In this document: in pieces, positions 54,404 to 62,606 of the stretch
How the letters are laid out: every line of letters starts with the position of its first letter
How positions within the stretch are numbered: the first letter of the stretch is position 1
Source of the DNA: JANQJA01 sp965267485
GTDB lineage: Bacteria > Pseudomonadota > Gammaproteobacteria > Pseudomonadales > Azotimanducaceae
Reading direction: 5' to 3'
DNA: 64,000 nucleotides
Assembly (NCBI GenBank): GCA_965267485.1
Contig: OZ254080.1
Location: forward strand, 1,116,001 to 1,180,000
Translations under genes and position numbers: made by a program
Notes under the pieces: model-generated
The model's input: only the letters and a program-made list of their open reading frames with translations
Databases searched by the model: none
What the model was told of the DNA's origin: nothing

Positions 54404-57400
54404 GTGAGTATCGTCTCCGTCTCTGTCCGTCGGCCCGTCACGGTGCTGATGGCGACAGTGGCGCTGGTCCTGTTTGGCGGCATCTCGCTCGACCGGCTCG
54501 GCCTCAATCTCCTGCCCGAACTGACCTACCCGACGCTCACGATTCGCACCGAGTTCGAGGGGGCAGCGCCTGCCGAGGTCGAGGAGCAGATCACGCGGCG
54601 CATCGAACAACGGGTTGGCGTCATCGGCGGTGTGCGACGCATGCACTCGATCTCGGCGGCGGGGCGCTCGGACGTGGTGCTGGAGTTCCTGTGGGGAACC
54701 AACATGGACCTCGCGGCGATCGAGGTTCGGGAGAAGCTCGATCTTGTTCAACTGCCACTCGATATTGAACGGCCATCGCTGCTGCGGTTGAACCCAAGCC
54801 TCGATCCGATCTACCGGATCGCGCTCACCCGCAGCGACACACCGGTCAATCAGGTACTGGCCCTGCAGACGCTTCGTCGGTTTGCTGACGACTTCATAAA
54901 GCGGCGACTCGATCCGGTCGACGGGGTTGCCGCTGTCATTGTCGGTGGCGGTTTCGAAGACGAGATCTCGGTTCAGGTCGATCAGGAGCAACTGGCCCGT
55001 CTCGACATCACTGTCGAGCAACTCGGCCAAAGGCTGCGCAATACGAACGTGAATCTCTCTGGCGGCCGGCTGACCGACGGCACACAGGAGTACCTGGTTC
55101 GCACCGTCAACGAATTCAGGACCGTCGAAGACATTCGGCAAATGATCATCTTCCAGCGTGGAGGCCGCATCCTCCGGCTGGGTGACGTTGCCGAGGTCAT
55201 CGAGAGCCAGAAGGAACGTGATTCGATCATGCGGGTGAACGGTCGCGAGGCGATCGAACTGTCACTCTACAAGGAAGGCGATGCCAACACGGTGTCGGTT
55301 GCCGCCAACATCCGGGAGGCGCTCGAGGACGTCGAGGCGTCCATGCCCGCAAACTTCGAACTGGTAACGATCTACGATCAGTCTGAATTCATTTCCTCGG
55401 CGATCCGGGAAGTGCGTGCTGCTGCCATCCAGGGCGCCTTCCTCGCGGTGCTGGTTCTGTTCCTGTTTCTTCGGGATCTGCGCAGCACGCTCATCGTGAC
55501 TGCGACCATCCCGGCTTCGGTGATGGTGACCTTCGCGCTGATGGACTCCAGTGACATCACGCTGAATGTCATGAGTCTGGGCGGCATTGCGCTTGCCGTG
55601 GGCATGCTGATGGACAACGCCATTGTCGTGCTCGAGAACATTGCGCGGCATCGTTCCGAGGGCGTGAGCCGCGAAAAGGCTGCCGAGGAAGGTGCTACCG
55701 AGGTGGGTGGCGCCGTGCTGGCGGCAACCGCGACGACCATTGCGGTGTTCCTGCCCCTCGCGTTCGTCGAGGGGATTGCCGGGCAGTTGTTCCGCGATCA
55801 GGCGCTGACCGTGACGTTTGCCTTGCTGGCCTCACTGGTACTCGCCTTTACGCTGATTCCCATGCTTGCCGCCGCGGGTGGTGCGGAGCGCGACGATCAC
55901 GAGACGGCTGGCGCCAGAGGCGGGCTGATTCAGCGCGCCATTGTCCGGTTGCTGGCGATCCTGATGCGGTTGGTGCTTGCTGCTGCTGCGTTCGTGCGTG
56001 CGCTCGTCTCGCCGGTCTTGCAGATCTTTGATCGCGGTTATGGCTGGATCGAGTCCGCCTATCCGGTACTGCTTCGCCACGCCCTGGATCGCCGGAGTGT
56101 CACGCTCCTGATTGCCATCGTCGCATTTGCCGGGTCGATGTTGCTGGTGCCGCGACTGCCCATGGAGCTCATCCCGCCGCTGTCGCAAGGCGAGTTCCGC
56201 GTCGACTTCGAACTCTCGCCCGGATCGCGCATCGAATCGACGGACGCAGCGCTGCTTGAAGCGCAGCTACCGCTCATTGATGACCCCGCCGTACTCCGCA
56301 CGTACAGCGTGGCAGGCACCGGTGGGCGTCTCGATGCGCGGGCGGTGAGTGGCGGTGAGAATGTCGGCGAACTCAACGTCACGCTCGACGCGGTGAGTCC
56401 CGAACTGGAATCCCGGGTGACCGAATCGCTGCGGGAGAGGCTGGCGGATGTACCAGACGCCCAGTTCACGATAGAGCGCCCGCAGCTATTTACCTTCTCG
56501 ACACCACTCGAGGTCGAGGTCTTTGGCACCGAACTGGAGGCAATCGCCGTCGTGTCCGGGCAGATCGTTGAGCGCATGGCAGCCTCTTCACGATTTGCCG
56601 ACGTCGAGTCATCGATGAGGGCGGGGTATCCGGAAATCCAGATTCGCTTCGATCAGGACCGCGCTGCCGCGCTGGGCCTGGATGTGCCGGAGGTCGCCCA
56701 GCGCGTGGTCAACAAGGTGCGTGGCGACGTGCCGACGGAGTTCACGCTGCAGGACAAGAAGATCGATATTCGGGTTCGCGTTGATGAAGAGAACCGGAAT
56801 TCGATCGCTGATGTTGAATCGATCGTGGTCAATCCGGAGGCGGAGCGTCAGGTTCGGCTCGGCTCGGTAGCGAGCGTCTCCCTCGGCGTCGGCCCGGCGG
56901 ATATTCAGCGGATTGGCCAGAGCCGCGTTGCCGTGATCAGCGCGACGGTGCCTGACGGTGACCTGGCGGGTGCGGCGGAGGCGGTCGCATCACTGCTCGA
57001 CGAGGTTGCGATGCCGGCGGGCGTGGACGTTGAGATCGGCGGCCAGAACGAGGAGATGGAAGCCTCGTTCAATTCGCTCAGGTTCGCGCTTCTGCTGGCG
57101 CTGATCCTGGTCTATCTGGTCATGGCATCGCTCTTCGAGTCGCTGCTCCACCCCTTCGTCATCATGTTCACGATCCCGCTCGCCGGCGTTGGTGCCGTGC
57201 TTGGCCTCGTGGTGACGGGTACCAGCATCTCGGTTGTCGTTTTCATCGGCCTCATACTGCTGGTGGGGATCGTGGTGAACAATGCGATCGTGCTCATTGA
57301 TCGCGTCAACCAGTTGCGCGCAGCCGGTCGCGAGAAGCGGGAGGCCCTGATCGAGGGTGCCGCGCAGCGGCTGCGCCCGATTCTCATGACGACGATGACG

Positions 57401-57592
57401 ACGGTGCTGGGCTTGACGCCGATGGCGCTCGGCTTCGGTGAGGCGGCGGAACTGCGCACGCCAATGGCGGTCACCGTGATCGGCGGGCTTCTGGTATCGA
57501 CCGCGTTGACACTGATTGTCATTCCGGTCGTGTATGACCTGCTCGATCGTGAGCAGAGCGGCGCCGAAACCCGGGAGGACGCCGCAACATGA
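54404..57592 (+). CDS. RND efflux permease, first of a tandem pair
   Basis: A 1062-residue inner-membrane transporter with GTG start. SIVSVSVRRPVTVLMATVAL is the first membrane helix and the periplasmic porter begins near LPELTYPTLTIRTEFEGAAP. GMLMDNAIVVLENIARHRSEG holds the helix-4 Asp of the proton relay; the second Asp of the AcrB pair is Asn here. TTTIAVFLPLAFVEGIAGQLF and GIVVNNAIVLIDRVNQLR complete the AcrB/MdtB-like order. The substrate is unknown. Its stop overlaps the next permease start as ATGA. Confidence 0.93.
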   Translation: MSIVSVSVRRPVTVLMATVALVLFGGISLDRLGLNLLPELTYPTLTIRTEFEGAAPAEVEEQITRRIEQRVGVIGGVRRMHSISAAGRSDVVLEFLWGTNMDLAAIEVREKLDLVQLPLDIERPSLLRLNPSLDPIYRIALTRSDTPVNQVLALQTLRRFADDFIKRRLDPVDGVAAVIVGGGFEDEISVQVDQEQLARLDITVEQLGQRLRNTNVNLSGGRLTDGTQEYLVRTVNEFRTVEDIRQMIIFQRGGRILRLGDVAEVIESQKERDSIMRVNGREAIELSLYKEGDANTVSVAANIREALEDVEASMPANFELVTIYDQSEFISSAIREVRAAAIQGAFLAVLVLFLFLRDLRSTLIVTATIPASVMVTFALMDSSDITLNVMSLGGIALAVGMLMDNAIVVLENIARHRSEGVSREKAAEEGATEVGGAVLAATATTIAVFLPLAFVEGIAGQLFRDQALTVTFALLASLVLAFTLIPMLAAAGGAERDDHETAGARGGLIQRAIVRLLAILMRLVLAAAAFVRALVSPVLQIFDRGYGWIESAYPVLLRHALDRRSVTLLIAIVAFAGSMLLVPRLPMELIPPLSQGEFRVDFELSPGSRIESTDAALLEAQLPLIDDPAVLRTYSVAGTGGRLDARAVSGGENVGELNVTLDAVSPELESRVTESLRERLADVPDAQFTIERPQLFTFSTPLEVEVFGTELEAIAVVSGQIVERMAASSRFADVESSMRAGYPEIQIRFDQDRAAALGLDVPEVAQRVVNKVRGDVPTEFTLQDKKIDIRVRVDEENRNSIADVESIVVNPEAERQVRLGSVASVSLGVGPADIQRIGQSRVAVISATVPDGDLAGAAEAVASLLDEVAMPAGVDVEIGGQNEEMEASFNSLRFALLLALILVYLVMASLFESLLHPFVIMFTIPLAGVGAVLGLVVTGTSISVVVFIGLILLVGIVVNNAIVLIDRVNQLRAAGREKREALIEGAAQRLRPILMTTMTTVLGLTPMALGFGEAAELRTPMAVTVIGGLLVSTALTLIVIPVVYDLLDREQSGAETREDAAT

Positions 57593-60500
57593 GCCTGTCG
57601 CGCGTATCGATTGCCCGCCCGGTGACGGTCGCGATGTGTTTCATCGGGCTCGCCATGATTGGGCTGTTTGCCGCGTTTCGCCTGCCGATCGAGCAGTTTC
57701 CGGAGGTCGAGATCCCCTACGTGGGTCTTGGCATTCCCTGGGGCAATGCCACCCCCCGGGAGGTCGAGCGCAACGTGACAAGGCCCGTCGAAGAAGTGCT
57801 CTCGACGATGAGTGGCATCGAGCGCATGTTCACGTTCACGCGGCCCGGCTATGTCTTCGTCAATCTTTCGCTGGAGTTCGACGATGATGTGACGGGCAAG
57901 AGCATCGAGGCGAAGGAACTGGTCGAGAGCATTCGCCACCGCCTGCCCGATGACATTCGCCATATCCAGCTGCGGCAGCAGGACCCGAACGAGACGCCCG
58001 TGATGAACGTGCTGATATCGGCGCCCGACCTCGACGAGGACGCAGCGTTCGAGTTGCTGGATACACATGTGCGGGCACCCCTCGAGCGCATCGGCGGCGT
58101 GAATTCAGCCGTGCTCTACGGCATCGTCGAGGATACGATTCGCGTCGAACTCGACCCCGGCCGTGTCGCGGCGTACGGCCTCGACTATCTCGATGTGCAG
58201 CGGCGTCTGCAGACCGAGAACTTCTTTGCCTCCGCGGGGACCATCGACACCGGCAGCGGCGAAATCCTGGTTCGACCCCTGGGCAGGTTCGAGACACTCG
58301 AGGCGATTCGCGGGCTGCCGATGAACGATGCGGGCCTGATCCTCGATGACATTGCCGACGTGGTCCGGGTACCGGACGATGATGAGAACCGGCGACGGGT
58401 GAACGGACAGCGGTCCCTTGGCGTGTCGGTCTACAAGCGTCCGGAGGCGAATCTCGTGCAGGTGTCCCGGGATATTGACCGCAGGATGCGCGATATCCAG
58501 CAGAGCGACAGCTTTCGGGATGTGCGCTTCTACCCCCTCGATGACCAGGCCGACACCGTACTCCAGTCGCTGAATGATCTGAGGGACTCCGGGTTTCTGG
58601 GCGGCATCCTGTCTGTCCTCGTGCTGTTCGGTTTTCTGCGGCGTGCCAGCGTTTCGATTCTGATTGCCGCGACGGTGCCGCTGGCACTGTGCGCCACCCT
58701 TGGTCTGATGTACTTCCTGGATATGACCCTCAACATCCTCTCGGTCGTTGGCCTCATGCTCGCGATCGGCCTGCTTGTCGACAACAGCGTTGTTGCCTCC
58801 GAGGCCATCGCCCAGCGACGCCGCGAGGGCGACGATGCAATCACTGCGGCAGAACGGGGCATCTCGGATGTCGGGCTTGCGATCACCGCCGGTACGCTGA
58901 CGACAGTCATCGTGTTCGTACCGTCGTTCATGACGAGTGTCCAGCAGGTTGCGATCGTGCAGCAGAACATTGCGGTGCCGCTGTGTACGGCGCTGCTTGG
59001 CTCGCTGCTGGTTGCGCAGACGCTGGTGCCGTCCATCATGGCGCGGATTCCGGTCGATGCAGTGCCGCGGCCGACGCCGCTGCTGGATCGACTGACAAGC
59101 GCCTACGAGCGAGTGATTGTGAGGGTACTCCGGTACCGCTGGGTCAGCCTGGTGGGTGCCGTGCTGATTGGCGCCGCCGGTGTGCCGATCTATCAGCAGC
59201 TCGACGTCGACATGAATCCCGATGAGGAATCCCCGAGACTGCAGCTCAACTACTACGTACGGGGCTCGATGGACATCGACTACATCGAACGCTTTGTGCA
59301 GGAAGTTGACGACTATCTGATGACCAATCGCGAGCGGTTCGAGATCGACAACATCTTTACCTCTTACGATACAGATTCGGGCCGCACCATTATCAACCTG
59401 TTAGAGAACGGCAGCCTTGCGCCGGGCAAGGTTGAAGAGATGATCATGGCCGACATCCCGGAGTTGCCCAACATCAGGTTGCGATTCAGCTCGCAGCGCC
59501 GGGGCTTCGGTGGCGGCGGGCGTGGCGGACTCGGCATTCGCCTGATCGGGGATTCGACCGAGGCGCTGATTGAGATCGGCGATGAACTGGTCGCCGTGCT
59601 CGAGGGACACCCGAATCTCGTCAATGTGCGTCATGACGGTGAGTCCAGCCGGCAGGAAATCCGCATCCGGCTCAAGCCCGAGCAGGCGGGACAGCTTGGC
59701 GTTTCAGCGAGGGATGTGGCGCAGGTCGTGTCGATCGCGCTCGGCGGTCGCAGCCTGCGGCGCGGCCTGGTTGAGGGTGGGCGCGAACTCGAGATCATGA
59801 TGGAGCTCGAGGGCCGGCAGGAAGCAGACCTCGATACGCTGCGCACCTTGCCCGTCTTCATCGAAGGTGGCGAAACGGTGCCGCTGGAGGCGGTCGCGAC
59901 CATCGAGTTCGCGTCGTCGATTCGCGTGATCCGTCGCGAGAACCGAGAGACGTCGATCAATATCAATTTCTCGACGCGCCGGGGGCCGCCAGCGATGGCG
60001 CAGTTCATCGCCGAGGACGTCATGAATAAGTTCGAGTTGCCCCCGGGGTATCGCTGGGAACTCGGGCAGGCGTTCGAGCGCGATGCAGAGATGTTCCGCG
60101 AAATGCTCATTAACGGGCTGCTGGCGATTGCGCTGGTTTACCTGCTCATGGCCGCGCTGTTCGAGTCGGTGCTGTTCCCGACGGTGGTGGTTGCCTCGAT
60201 CGGCTATTCGATTGTCGGCGCGCTGCTGTCGTTGTGGGTGACCGGTACCACGCTGACGGCGATGGCCCTGACCGGCATGCTCCTGCTTGGCGGCATTGTC
60301 GTTAATAACGCAATTGTGCTCCTGAATCGTATTCAGCAGCTCCGCCGGGAAGGCGAGGACCGCATCGCGGCGATCGTCGACAGCGGGCGTCAGCGACTTC
60401 GGCCGATTCTGATGACCGTATGCACCACCTTCATGGCGATGCTGCCACTGGCGGTTGGCGACGTTCGGGTGGGTGGCGTGGGCCCGTCGTATTTTCCGAT

Positions 60501-60657
60501 GGCCCGAGCGCTGATTGGCGGCCTCGCCTTTTCGACGATCGTGACCCTGCTGGTCACGCCGCTGCTCTATCTGCTGCTCGATGACCTGAAGCAGGGCGCA
60601 GGGAGGTTGTGGAACGCAGCCCGCCGCGAGGCGGCGGGCGCATCTGCCGGCCGTTGA
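57589..60657 (+). CDS. RND efflux permease, second of a tandem pair
   Basis: A 1022-residue RND transporter starting MSLSRVSIARPVTVAMCFIGL. FPEVEIPYVGLGIPWGNATP, GLLVDNSVVASEAIAQRRREG (one relay Asp followed by Asn) and GGIVVNNAIVLLNRIQQLR match the fold. It differs clearly from its neighbour in sequence, so the pair is not a recent duplication. Overlap with the first permease and a shared adaptor suggest a heteromeric pump like MdtBC. It is convergent with the carbonic anhydrase-like gene 9 bases away. Confidence 0.93.
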   Translation: MSLSRVSIARPVTVAMCFIGLAMIGLFAAFRLPIEQFPEVEIPYVGLGIPWGNATPREVERNVTRPVEEVLSTMSGIERMFTFTRPGYVFVNLSLEFDDDVTGKSIEAKELVESIRHRLPDDIRHIQLRQQDPNETPVMNVLISAPDLDEDAAFELLDTHVRAPLERIGGVNSAVLYGIVEDTIRVELDPGRVAAYGLDYLDVQRRLQTENFFASAGTIDTGSGEILVRPLGRFETLEAIRGLPMNDAGLILDDIADVVRVPDDDENRRRVNGQRSLGVSVYKRPEANLVQVSRDIDRRMRDIQQSDSFRDVRFYPLDDQADTVLQSLNDLRDSGFLGGILSVLVLFGFLRRASVSILIAATVPLALCATLGLMYFLDMTLNILSVVGLMLAIGLLVDNSVVASEAIAQRRREGDDAITAAERGISDVGLAITAGTLTTVIVFVPSFMTSVQQVAIVQQNIAVPLCTALLGSLLVAQTLVPSIMARIPVDAVPRPTPLLDRLTSAYERVIVRVLRYRWVSLVGAVLIGAAGVPIYQQLDVDMNPDEESPRLQLNYYVRGSMDIDYIERFVQEVDDYLMTNRERFEIDNIFTSYDTDSGRTIINLLENGSLAPGKVEEMIMADIPELPNIRLRFSSQRRGFGGGGRGGLGIRLIGDSTEALIEIGDELVAVLEGHPNLVNVRHDGESSRQEIRIRLKPEQAGQLGVSARDVAQVVSIALGGRSLRRGLVEGGRELEIMMELEGRQEADLDTLRTLPVFIEGGETVPLEAVATIEFASSIRVIRRENRETSININFSTRRGPPAMAQFIAEDVMNKFELPPGYRWELGQAFERDAEMFREMLINGLLAIALVYLLMAALFESVLFPTVVVASIGYSIVGALLSLWVTGTTLTAMALTGMLLLGGIVVNNAIVLLNRIQQLRREGEDRIAAIVDSGRQRLRPILMTVCTTFMAMLPLAVGDVRVGGVGPSYFPMARALIGGLAFSTIVTLLVTPLLYLLLDDLKQGAGRLWNAARREAAGASAGR

Positions 60658-60666
60658 CCGGGCGGG

Positions 60667-61458
60667 TTATTTGATCGGCGAGAGCAGTTCCGGTGCGGTG
60701 ACCAGTTCGCGAATGCCGTGGGACTTGGTCTCCTTGAAGACGTTGCCACTTTCCGCCCAGCGATGGAGCGAGTTGATGTCGAGCTTGTCGCACTGCGGGC
60801 GAACGCTCCAGGTGACCTGCGCAGGTGAGCAACTCTTCTGGTTGTAGCTCGGGCCCGTGGTCGAACCGAGGAACTGGACGGGCGTGCCGGTGGAGCGCGG
60901 CAGGCTGCGCGGCTGGTGCAGTCCGTTCACGGTGTTGCCCTGATAGGCCATGTCCATGAAGTCGAGGGCATTGCTGTCGTTGACCACGAGGAATACCTGG
61001 GTCTCGACGCGCAGCAGCGGATCCGAGCAGCTTTCAGGCACGCAGGCGCCGAGGCCTTCGCCGGGTGTGGCATCACAGGTCGTGTGGACCCAGTGAACCT
61101 CGATGGTATCGCCGGGCTTGACGCCCTTGTACGCGCCGGGCGCCGGCGCGAGTTCGGCCTCGGTGAGCGTGCGCGTGTCGTTGCAGGCATAGCCCTCGCT
61201 GCCGTCGGCGACGGCAATGTTGAAGCCTGGGCCCTTGTGCTCTGCCTGCGTATGCGTATGGATGTTGCAGAGGTTCATCTCGCTACTTGGCGGCGCAGTA
61301 GGGAAGGTGATTTCGTTGAGGCCGTAACCGTTCGAAATGTCCCGGGGTGTCTGTGGTCCCGCGTCGAGACAGAGATCACCGTGGGCGTGATCGTCGGCCT
61401 GTACGTTGACGGTGACGGCCGTGGCCAGAGCAAAAGACAACAGGTGCACTTTCTTCAT
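60667..61458 (-). CDS. Delta-class carbonic anhydrase-like protein, exported
   Basis: A 263-residue protein with a signal peptide ending near TVNVQA (residue 21). The His-rich segment LCNIHTHTQAEHKGPGF (His67, His69, His74, Glu73) and IEVHWVHTTCD (His122, His125) resemble the zinc-site segments of delta-class carbonic anhydrases first known from diatoms. Six or more cysteines suggest disulfides in the periplasm. The enzyme would interconvert carbon dioxide and bicarbonate. Several in-frame ATGs lie at 61485, 61464, 61461 and 61458; the last has AGGA at the best distance. The assignment is from memory of motifs and not confirmed by search. Confidence 0.7.
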   Translation of the reverse strand: MKKVHLLSFALATAVTVNVQADDHAHGDLCLDAGPQTPRDISNGYGLNEITFPTAPPSSEMNLCNIHTHTQAEHKGPGFNIAVADGSEGYACNDTRTLTEAELAPAPGAYKGVKPGDTIEVHWVHTTCDATPGEGLGACVPESCSDPLLRVETQVFLVVNDSNALDFMDMAYQGNTVNGLHQPRSLPRSTGTPVQFLGSTTGPSYNQKSCSPAQVTWSVRPQCDKLDINSLHRWAESGNVFKETKSHGIRELVTAPELLSPIK

Positions 61459-61667
61459 CATCATATCCTGAGTAGTAAGATTCATACCGGAGCGCGAAGG
61501 CTAATCCCGGAAGACTCTACGGACTAGTCGAGCTTTTGGAGCAGCGACATCGATAAAAGCGAAGATTTTGTCAGGGTAATCTGAAGCGATCAGCGGTATT
61601 TTTATCGCACGGAATTGAGGATACCGCTATCGCCAGACTGACCAGGGACCCGGCCGATGCGCAGCCC

Positions 61668-62606
61668 GTGCTTGCGGCCGGTGGGCTCGTCGCCATCCCC
61701 ACCGAAACCGTCTACGGGCTGGCGGCCAATGCGCTCGACGCGGTGGCCGTCGCCAGAATCTTCGAAGCGAAGAATCGGCCGGCGTTTGACCCGCTCATCG
61801 TTCATGTCCACAGCGCGGCACAGGTCCATGACTACGTCACCGGCATGCCGTCGCCCCTTGCGGCACTGGCGGATGCGTTCTGGCCCGGACCGTTGACGCT
61901 GTTGTTGCCGCGTCGGGACATCGTGCCGGATCTCGTGACGTCGGGCCTGCCCCGTGTCGCCGTTCGCGTGCCCGCGCATCCGGTGGCGCGCGAGCTTCTC
62001 GCGTCACTCGACTTTCCGCTTGCGGCGCCCAGCGCAAATCCATTCGGATACATCAGTCCGACGCAGGCGGATCATGTCGAGGCCCAACTCGGCGACCGGA
62101 TTGATCTGATTCTCGATGGCGGCGTTAGTGCCGTGGGGCTGGAGAGTACGATCGTCGGGATCGACGACGATACGGTGACAGTCTATCGGCTCGGAGGTCT
62201 CGCGATTGATGAGATTGAGGCAGTCGTGGGGCCGGTCGCCGTCTGCATGCACAGTTCGTCGAGACCTTCGGCGCCTGGCCTGCTGGCGCGTCACTATGCG
62301 CCTGAAAAGCCGTTCCTGCTCGATCCCGGCCCGTCGATACTTGCTGGACTGGAATCGGGCAGCAAGCGTGTGGCAGCGCTACGCTTTCGGCGCCGGCTGC
62401 CCGTGCTGCCTGCCCGCGACCAGGTGATCCTGTCGGAGCGCGGCGATCTGAAGGAGGCTGCCGCCGGGCTGTTTGCCGCCCTTCGCGAACTCGATGCGCG
62501 TGAGGCCGATGTGATCATTGCCGAACGCGTGCCGGCACGGGGGCTCGGGCTCGCGATCAACGACCGGTTGCGCCGTGCTGCGGCACGGCGCCTGCCGGCC
62601 GATTAG
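61668..62606 (+). CDS. L-threonylcarbamoyladenylate synthase (Sua5/TsaC), start uncertain
   Basis: A 312-residue protein from the only standard start, GTG at 61668. GGLVAIPTETVYGLAANALD, FEAKNRPAFDPLIVHV, FWPGPLTLLL and APSANPFGYISPTQADHV are the YrdC/Sua5 catalytic signatures, and SAPGLLARHYAPEKP begins the Sua5-specific C-terminal domain. It makes threonylcarbamoyl-AMP for the tRNA t6A modification. The frame is open and family-like for about 18 more residues upstream (from a possible ATT start at 61614: IEDTAIARLTRDPADAQPV), with no ATG, GTG or TTG back to the stop at 61554. The 3' end overlaps the convergent DUF3604 gene at TTAG. Confidence 0.9.
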   Translation: MLAAGGLVAIPTETVYGLAANALDAVAVARIFEAKNRPAFDPLIVHVHSAAQVHDYVTGMPSPLAALADAFWPGPLTLLLPRRDIVPDLVTSGLPRVAVRVPAHPVARELLASLDFPLAAPSANPFGYISPTQADHVEAQLGDRIDLILDGGVSAVGLESTIVGIDDDTVTVYRLGGLAIDEIEAVVGPVAVCMHSSSRPSAPGLLARHYAPEKPFLLDPGPSILAGLESGSKRVAALRFRRRLPVLPARDQVILSERGDLKEAAAGLFAALRELDAREADVIIAERVPARGLGLAINDRLRRAAARRLPAD

